From contig JAUIHI010000022.1 of NCBI GenBank assembly GCA_030432295.1, positions 1 to 64,000 on the forward strand: a stretch of DNA of 64,000 nt, in the 5' to 3' direction. The translations under genes and the position numbers were made by a program. The stretch's first letter is position 1; each line of letters starts with the position of its first letter. This stretch comes from Anaerolineae bacterium. GTDB taxonomy: Bacteria > Chloroflexota > Anaerolineae > Caldilineales > Caldilineaceae. Shown here in pieces: positions 58,849-64,000 of this stretch. The notes beneath the pieces are model-generated. The model was not told the origin of the DNA, searched no databases, and saw only the letters and a list, made by a program, of their open reading frames with translations.

Positions 58849-61497
58849 GTGAAGATCGATTTTATTAGGAACGTGCCCCTATTTTCTGACTTACCAGAGG
58901 AGCATCTGGCCCAGCTTGTGGGGGCCATGCGCCAGGAAAGCCGAACCAAAGGCACAGTTGTTTACAGCGCGGGCCAGCCCAGCGAGTCCCTGCTGATCAT
59001 CCAGAGCGGTTTTGTGCGTCTGCTGGGCGAGAATGGGATTGCCCTGGCAACCCTGGGACCGGGCAGCCTGCTGGGCGAAGCCGAGTTTCTGCGCGGGGTG
59101 GACCACACAATGAGCGCTGTGGCCGCGGGTGATGTGGAACTGATGAGCCTGCGCGACGACGCCCTGCGCGGGCTGTTGAAGCAGAAGCCCCAGATCGGCA
59201 TCGCCCTCAGCCGCAACTTTGGCGAACATCTGGTCCAGATGGAAGATTATCTGGTGGCCCGGCTGGCCGACACCAACATTATGGGGGATATGCCCCGTAA
59301 TGTGCTACGTGCCTTGGCCCGCTCGCTTCAGCCCCAGTCTGTAGCTGCCGGTTCTTATCTCTTCCGCTCCGGCGAGCCGCCTGTGGGCCTGCTGCTGATG
59401 GAGGATGGCAACCTGGAGATTCGCCCGGATCAGCCCGGCGCGGAGGCACAGCGGGTGCAGACCGGGGAAGTCTTCGGTGTCTTGCCCCTTTTGACCAACA
59501 AAAATTACACCGAAAGCGCATCGGCCAGCCAGCCGTCGCTGGTCTGGGTACTCCCTGTGGCCGAGTTCCATCACATCGGCAGCCACTTTCCCGCACTGCG
59601 CCGGGCATTGGGCCGCCGGGTGCGCAGTCGCCTCAGCCAGAGTGACCAGACCCAGGCTGTCATCCGCCTGGCCCAGACCCCTATCTTTGCCCAGATGGCC
59701 CCGGAGAATCTCCAGGCCATTGCCCAGCGGCTGGTGCTTCATCACGTGCCCGCGGGCGAGCCGATCTATCGGGCCGGCGAGCCGGGGGATGCCCTCTATC
59801 TGGTGGATGCAGGCGAAGCCGAACTTACATCCCAGAACCCCCAGGGCATTGTGGAGGAACTGGACAGGATTGGCACAGGCGGCTTCTTTGGCGAAGTGAG
59901 TTTGCTCACCGGCAAGAACCGAACCGACGACGCATCGGCCACCCGCAACACCAATCTGTGGGTGCTTTACAAAGCCGATCTGGACGAATTGGTCGGGCTG
60001 TACCCAGCCATCGGCACTACCCTCAATCAGGTCGTGGCCTCCCGGCTCTCTTCCCGGGAAGGTTCTGTAGACGAAAGCCACTATCGCCGCTTCCCTCTCC
60101 TGGCCAATCTGAGCGCCCACGATCTCAAAACTGTGGTCAACAGTCTGCACCCGACCCGTTTCCAGGCGGGCGAGCAGATTTTTCGGGCTGGTACGCCGGG
60201 GGATATGCTCTATCTGGTGGAGCGGGGCCACGTGCGTATGCAGCCCCTTTCTGGCAGCAATAGTTGGGTGTTGGGCGACGGCAGTATCCTGGGCGAGAAG
60301 TCGGTGCTCACCAATCAGCTTCAGGGCCAGAGCGCCTATGCCGAAACCGAAGTTGATCTGTTGACGATTGGCCGGGAAGAGTTGGAAGCGCTGATGATGC
60401 GTATGCCCACACTCTCCATGAGCCTCAGCCGCCTGCTCAGTCAGGCCGCGGTGGAGCCGGGTTCGGCCCCTTTCTATGCCGAAAATGCCCAGCCTCAGGC
60501 TGACGGGCAGCAGATGGCCTACGCCCAGGCTCCCACCCTTTCGTCCCAGCGGCGACGGGCCGCGGCCAATCGCTCGGAAAGCAACGAGCCTCGTCAGCGT
60601 TTCCCTGGGATTGGCGTCTGGTTTACCAATCTGAGTATGGGTGCAAAGTTGCGTCTGGCCCTGCTGGTGCTGATTTTGATCTATCTCTTTGGCGTGGCCG
60701 CACCGGCCGCGTTGGGCCGTCTGCTCAGCAGCGCAGAGACAGCCGAGGGCGAGGCCGCGGCTATTTCGGCCAGCGTCACTGGTGCAGTGGCCCTGCGCGA
60801 AAGTGAAGGCGCGCTGGTTTCGCTGCAAAGCACAGAAGGCAACGACCAACTGATTGCTTTGGCTGCGGAAGGTGTAATGCCTACGGCAACCTATACACCT
60901 TTCCCCACCAATACACCGATTCCGACTGAAACGCCGACTATCACCCCTACGCCGTCGCCCACACCATTGCCCACGGCCACACCGGTTCCGCCCACACCTG
61001 TGCCTGTCTTTGTGCAGCAGGTCCAGGCGGCGCCGCAACCGGAGCCAGAAGTCCAGGCTGCGTCTGCGCCCGCTGCGCCGTCCCGGGCCTGGGATGGCCG
61101 TCTGAGCCAGTTGGGGATGAATGTGGCTGACGCCAGTGCCGCGCCGGGTCAGCCCTATTGGCGGCTGATTGAGGCCAAATGGGAAAACGAGCAGGAAGCG
61201 GGCGGCAGACACCACATCTTCATTGAGGTGCTCGATGAAGGCGGCAACCGCATTGTGGGTGCGCCGGTCACAATCTTCTGGAGCGGCGGCAGCGAGTCTG
61301 GCGCAACCGAGGACAAAAATCCGCCGGACTACGCCTACAACTACCCGATGTATATGGCGGGGAATTCCTATGGGGCCAAAATTGAAGGACTGCCCAGTGA
61401 TGTGATGCAGGGGATGGGACTGGGCACGCCAGACCTGCCCTTCCACACGATTCATACGAATGTGAAGCTGATTTTCCAGCGCACTGTGGCTCCGTAG
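58849..61497 (+). CDS. Transmembrane protein with four tandem cyclic-nucleotide-binding-like domains
   Basis: An 882-residue protein starting at GTG 58849 behind AAAGGAGATCAG. Four cNMP-binding-like domains occupy about 1-125, 143-262, 273-395 and 412-535, each opening with the LF/IF-x-L pattern (VPLFSDLPEEHL, TPIFAQMAPENL, FPLLANLSAHDL). The phosphate-cassette arginine is present only in the third (GEVSLLTGKNRT), so most repeats probably do not bind cyclic nucleotides. A single TM (about 600-622) leads to a Thr/Pro stalk (about 682-722) and an extracellular C-terminal domain (769-882) shared with the preceding gene. It may carry an internal signal outward, or the reverse. Confidence 0.85.
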   Translation: MKIDFIRNVPLFSDLPEEHLAQLVGAMRQESRTKGTVVYSAGQPSESLLIIQSGFVRLLGENGIALATLGPGSLLGEAEFLRGVDHTMSAVAAGDVELMSLRDDALRGLLKQKPQIGIALSRNFGEHLVQMEDYLVARLADTNIMGDMPRNVLRALARSLQPQSVAAGSYLFRSGEPPVGLLLMEDGNLEIRPDQPGAEAQRVQTGEVFGVLPLLTNKNYTESASASQPSLVWVLPVAEFHHIGSHFPALRRALGRRVRSRLSQSDQTQAVIRLAQTPIFAQMAPENLQAIAQRLVLHHVPAGEPIYRAGEPGDALYLVDAGEAELTSQNPQGIVEELDRIGTGGFFGEVSLLTGKNRTDDASATRNTNLWVLYKADLDELVGLYPAIGTTLNQVVASRLSSREGSVDESHYRRFPLLANLSAHDLKTVVNSLHPTRFQAGEQIFRAGTPGDMLYLVERGHVRMQPLSGSNSWVLGDGSILGEKSVLTNQLQGQSAYAETEVDLLTIGREELEALMMRMPTLSMSLSRLLSQAAVEPGSAPFYAENAQPQADGQQMAYAQAPTLSSQRRRAAANRSESNEPRQRFPGIGVWFTNLSMGAKLRLALLVLILIYLFGVAAPAALGRLLSSAETAEGEAAAISASVTGAVALRESEGALVSLQSTEGNDQLIALAAEGVMPTATYTPFPTNTPIPTETPTITPTPSPTPLPTATPVPPTPVPVFVQQVQAAPQPEPEVQAASAPAAPSRAWDGRLSQLGMNVADASAAPGQPYWRLIEAKWENEQEAGGRHHIFIEVLDEGGNRIVGAPVTIFWSGGSESGATEDKNPPDYAYNYPMYMAGNSYGAKIEGLPSDVMQGMGLGTPDLPFHTIHTNVKLIFQRTVAP

Positions 61498-61517
61498 AGT
61501 TCGGCTCCGTAGAGTTC
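61488..61517. repeat. Perfect tandem duplication of 15 bases
   Basis: GGCTCCGTAGAGTTC occurs twice in succession (61488-61502 and 61503-61517), across the stop codon of the four-cNBD gene. Probably a slippage event. Confidence 0.8.
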
Positions 61518-61525
61518 AAAATGTT

Positions 61526-61576
61526 CCAATCAAAAAAGCGCCCGGACCAGTAACGGTCCGGGCGCTTTTTGATTGG
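61526..61576. terminator. Bidirectional rho-independent terminator
   Basis: AAAAAAGCGCCCGGACC and GGTCCGGGCGCTTTTT form a strong stem (61526-61548 with 61555-61576 including flanks CCAATC/GATTGG), with A and T runs on opposite sides. It lies between the convergent four-cNBD and D-threonine-aldolase-like genes and can end both. Confidence 0.92.
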
Positions 61577-61580
61577 GAAA

Positions 61581-62633
61581 CTATTGCAGCAGTCCCCGCG
61601 CTGCCACGGGCCAGACGACTTCCACAACGCCGTTGCGATAGCCGACGATTTCATTGAAGAGATTGTTGGCGACGCAGCAGTGGTTGACCATCAGTGTCAC
61701 CCGCTCGCCGATCTCAGGTTTTTTCGCACTGGCCGAGAAATCGACCCAGCCGTGTTCTTCGTTGAGTTTCTCGATCTGGGCGTCGGGATATTCCAGAATC
61801 AGTCCATAACCGGTTGCCCCCCTCGCCCCGTCCGACGAGAGTGCCTTGCTGCCCGCGTCCAACACAGCCCGATCCTCGGTGGGACGGCTGACAACTGTGG
61901 CAATGACGTGAAAGGCCACCTCCTCCTGGCTCATCACCCCCACATTGACCATCGACCGATCGCCGTAGACGTATGTGCCGGCCCGGTGCTCGGTGACTTC
62001 TTTGTTGGCGTGGGCCTGCCACAACCCCGGCGAACCGCCCGCGCTGACTGTCTCCACAGGGATGCCATCCCCGGCCAGCAGACGCCGGGTTTCGGCCACA
62101 AAGCCGTCGGTCTGCTCGTTGGAGGGGTAGGTCATCAGCCCGCCAAAATGGAGGTGGGAGGAACGGGCGATGATCCGGGCCAGCTCGGCGGCCTCAGCCG
62201 GTGTCTGCACGCCACAGCGTCCCAGGCCTGTGTCAAACTCGACCAGCACAGGCAGCGTCAGCCCGGCAGCTTTGGCCGCTTCGGCATAGCCCCGCACAGT
62301 AAACGCAGAGTCGCCGGTGACGCTCATCTTCACCCGGCGGGCCAGGTGCATCAGTCGCTCCAGTTTGGCCTCGCCCAGAAGATTGTAGGGCAGAAAGATG
62401 TCTTTGATGCCGGAACGGGCCATCACTTCGGCCTCGCCCAGTTTCTGGCAGGTGATGCCCACCGCGCCCGCATCCACCTGCATGTGGGCAATTTCGGGGA
62501 TTTTGTGGGTTTTGATGTGGGGGCGGTTGGCGATTTTATGCTCGTCCAGATAATTCTGGAGGCGGGTAATGTTGGCAGACATTTTGTCCAGATCGACAAC
62601 TGCCGCAGGGCTTTCGAGCTGATCAATGTGCAT
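61581..62633 (-). CDS. D-threonine aldolase/D-serine dehydratase-like PLP enzyme
   Basis: A 350-residue protein of the alanine-racemase-fold III family. PAAVVDLDKMSANI near 9-22 and RPHIKTHKIPEIA near 37-49 contain the PLP lysine (Lys41-type); TCQKLGEAEVM follows near 60-70, and a C-terminal metal site is suggested by HCCVANNLFNEIVG near 318-331. It probably cleaves D-threonine or related D-3-hydroxy amino acids, or dehydrates D-serine. ATG 62633 with GGAGAAG upstream is the start. Together with the two genes upstream it forms a minus-strand group. Confidence 0.88.
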   Translation of the reverse strand: MHIDQLESPAAVVDLDKMSANITRLQNYLDEHKIANRPHIKTHKIPEIAHMQVDAGAVGITCQKLGEAEVMARSGIKDIFLPYNLLGEAKLERLMHLARRVKMSVTGDSAFTVRGYAEAAKAAGLTLPVLVEFDTGLGRCGVQTPAEAAELARIIARSSHLHFGGLMTYPSNEQTDGFVAETRRLLAGDGIPVETVSAGGSPGLWQAHANKEVTEHRAGTYVYGDRSMVNVGVMSQEEVAFHVIATVVSRPTEDRAVLDAGSKALSSDGARGATGYGLILEYPDAQIEKLNEEHGWVDFSASAKKPEIGERVTLMVNHCCVANNLFNEIVGYRNGVVEVVWPVAARGLLQ

Positions 62634-62661
62634 GGGTTCTTCTCCAAGATTGTTGAAAGAG

Positions 62662-62719
62662 GTAGGGGCGCTGCTTGCTGCGCCCACAATGTGTCGGGCG
62701 CAGCAAGCAGCGCCCCTAC
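62662..62719. repeat. Perfect 24-bp inverted repeat, GTAGGGGCGCTGCTTG family
   Basis: GTAGGGGCGCTGCTTGCTGC plus GCCC (62662-62685) and its exact complement (62696-62719) flank a 10-base loop. Within each arm GCTGCTTGCTGC is itself repetitive. It lies between two co-directional genes. Confidence 0.9.
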
Positions 62720-62726
62720 AAGACTG

Positions 62727-63449
62727 TTATCGGGGATCGAACAATCGCACATCCCGGCGGCCATAGACGATTTGGCGGCTGCCTGCGATGTGGATGTCTT
62801 CGCAACCGTTGGCTTTATCCGGCCAGACCAGCCGACCCACCCGCCGTGCCCAGCGGAAACTGGTGGCGACGGATTCGCTGTAGGTGGCGCCGTTCAGCCA
62901 GCGGGACAGAAAGAGGGAGAGGCTCGGCTCGGGAAACCAGTTGACGCCCACCGCACCGTTGACCGCATCCGCGCCCAGGGCCAGCCAGATAGGGGCCAGG
63001 CTTGCGCCGTAGCAGTTGACGCCGTAGACGACACCCAAATCCAGCGCGGATGGGTCCTGGCTGTAGGCTTCGAGCAGACGGTTGAAGAGGTTGCCGTCGA
63101 TATAGGCTTTGCCCTGATAGCCGACCAGACATTCCTGCTGGCCGTGGACGAGCAGAAGCTGATCCACCCGGTGTTCCCGGCTCAGGTCAAAGAGGGCAGC
63201 GGCCATCTTTTCGTTGGTCACGTCTGCATCTTCCAGAATCACCACCCGGTCGTAGCGGCGGTGCGCGCCCAGCAGACGCAGGAGGATTTTGGCGTACTCC
63301 TCGGTCACGTAGTCGATAATGGCCATCGCCCAACCGGGCAGGTTCAGCCCGCTGATGTAGCCCACATTTTCCAGAACGACCAGCAGCGCCCGGCCTTTGG
63401 CGGCTGGGGTTGTGTTGCGAACAAAATCTCGTTCCGCAGTGGCGAGCAT
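62727..63449 (-). CDS. Protein of unknown function with caspase/CHAT-like (clan CD) features
   Basis: A 240-residue soluble protein. Two segments resemble clan CD cysteine peptidases: a hydrophobic strand ending in His (VDQLLLVHGQQE, His about 100) and a second strand ending in Cys (LGVVYGVNCYGASLAP, Cys about 148), followed by LALGADAVNGAVGVNWFPEP, like the GA-x-V strand after the catalytic Cys in CHAT/caspase domains. This is my structural reading, not a family match. It lies between D-threonine-aldolase-like and SsnA-like genes, so a metabolic role is also possible. Confidence 0.75.
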   Translation of the reverse strand: MLATAERDFVRNTTPAAKGRALLVVLENVGYISGLNLPGWAMAIIDYVTEEYAKILLRLLGAHRRYDRVVILEDADVTNEKMAAALFDLSREHRVDQLLLVHGQQECLVGYQGKAYIDGNLFNRLLEAYSQDPSALDLGVVYGVNCYGASLAPIWLALGADAVNGAVGVNWFPEPSLSLFLSRWLNGATYSESVATSFRWARRVGRLVWPDKANGCEDIHIAGSRQIVYGRRDVRLFDPR

Positions 63450-63466
63450 ACTTCTCTCCTCATATC

Positions 63467-63496
63467 GAGTTCGACTTTTTCCGAAAAGTCGAACTT
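63467..63496. terminator. GTTCGACTT hairpin after the SsnA-like gene
   Basis: GAGTTCGACTTTTT (63467-63480) and GAAAAGTCGAACTTC (63482-63497) pair around CC. It immediately follows the amidohydrolase stop codon on the minus strand. Same family as 35308-35341 and 37746-37776. Confidence 0.8.
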
Positions 63497-63498
63497 CT

Positions 63499-64000
<502 letters not shown>

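Noticed and set aside
59305-61455. 716-codon minus-strand frame opposite the four-cNBD gene
   Set aside because: No family motif, unusual composition, and the plus strand has a strong start, promoter and domains.

Overview
The window looks like part of a large, GC-rich chromosome of a Chloroflexota bacterium, probably of the Anaerolineae/Caldilineae type. This is inferred from peptide-binding lipoproteins with E/V-rich tethers after the lipobox, long MalT-like LuxR regulators, RodZ-like and SH3 surface proteins with Thr/Pro stalks, and many intergenic inverted repeats. No rRNA, CRISPR array, origin or complete insertion sequence was seen. Almost all genes are intact, but the first 16 kb carry several broken ones.

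Positions 1-16260 form an accessory block, nearly all on the minus strand: two serine hydrolases, membrane proteins, an SDR-type reductase, an epoxide-hydrolase-like enzyme, a quinone-oxidoreductase-like enzyme, and two very large LuxR/MalT-type (LAL) regulators. Each regulator lies near a paralogous ~90-residue small protein. Coding remnants of that small protein's 3' end also sit directly upstream of two other genes. A chimeric carbamoyltransferase/membrane-protein pseudogene, a truncated serine hydrolase and an IS3 transposase remnant show that this block has been shuffled.

Positions 16430-26080 carry purine and nucleoside salvage and amino-acid metabolism on the plus strand: adenine deaminase, two aspartate-type aminotransferases, a TauE/SafE transporter, two PfkB kinases and a nucleoside hydrolase. 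A minus-strand DUF433/DUF5615 toxin-antitoxin-like pair and an F420-type oxidoreductase are interleaved. Positions 26077-37675 hold an ABC-2 exporter, an M16 peptidase homologue without its zinc motif, an orphan Flp pilin, DNA polymerase III delta, transketolase, a metallophosphoesterase, a methyltransferase, a RodZ-like protein and a cell-wall amidase.

Positions 37780-53148 encode two complete Dpp/Opp-type peptide ABC importers in tandem on the minus strand, with a cytochrome c and an unknown membrane protein between them. The binding protein of the first importer appears to be a circular permutation of the usual SBP family 5 fold. Positions 53507-57051 hold three tRNA genes, Fpg and an ECF sigma/anti-sigma pair. 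Positions 57325-61497 encode an SH3 lipoprotein and a four-cNBD membrane protein that share a C-terminal extracellular domain. The right end has a D-threonine-aldolase-like enzyme, a protein with caspase/CHAT-like features and an SsnA-like amidohydrolase cut by the window edge.

From about 18 kb onward, intergenic spaces hold roughly twenty long inverted-repeat elements from at least ten sequence families, often between convergent genes and in three cases supplying a gene's stop codon. This repeat system and the permuted binding protein are the main points of interest.
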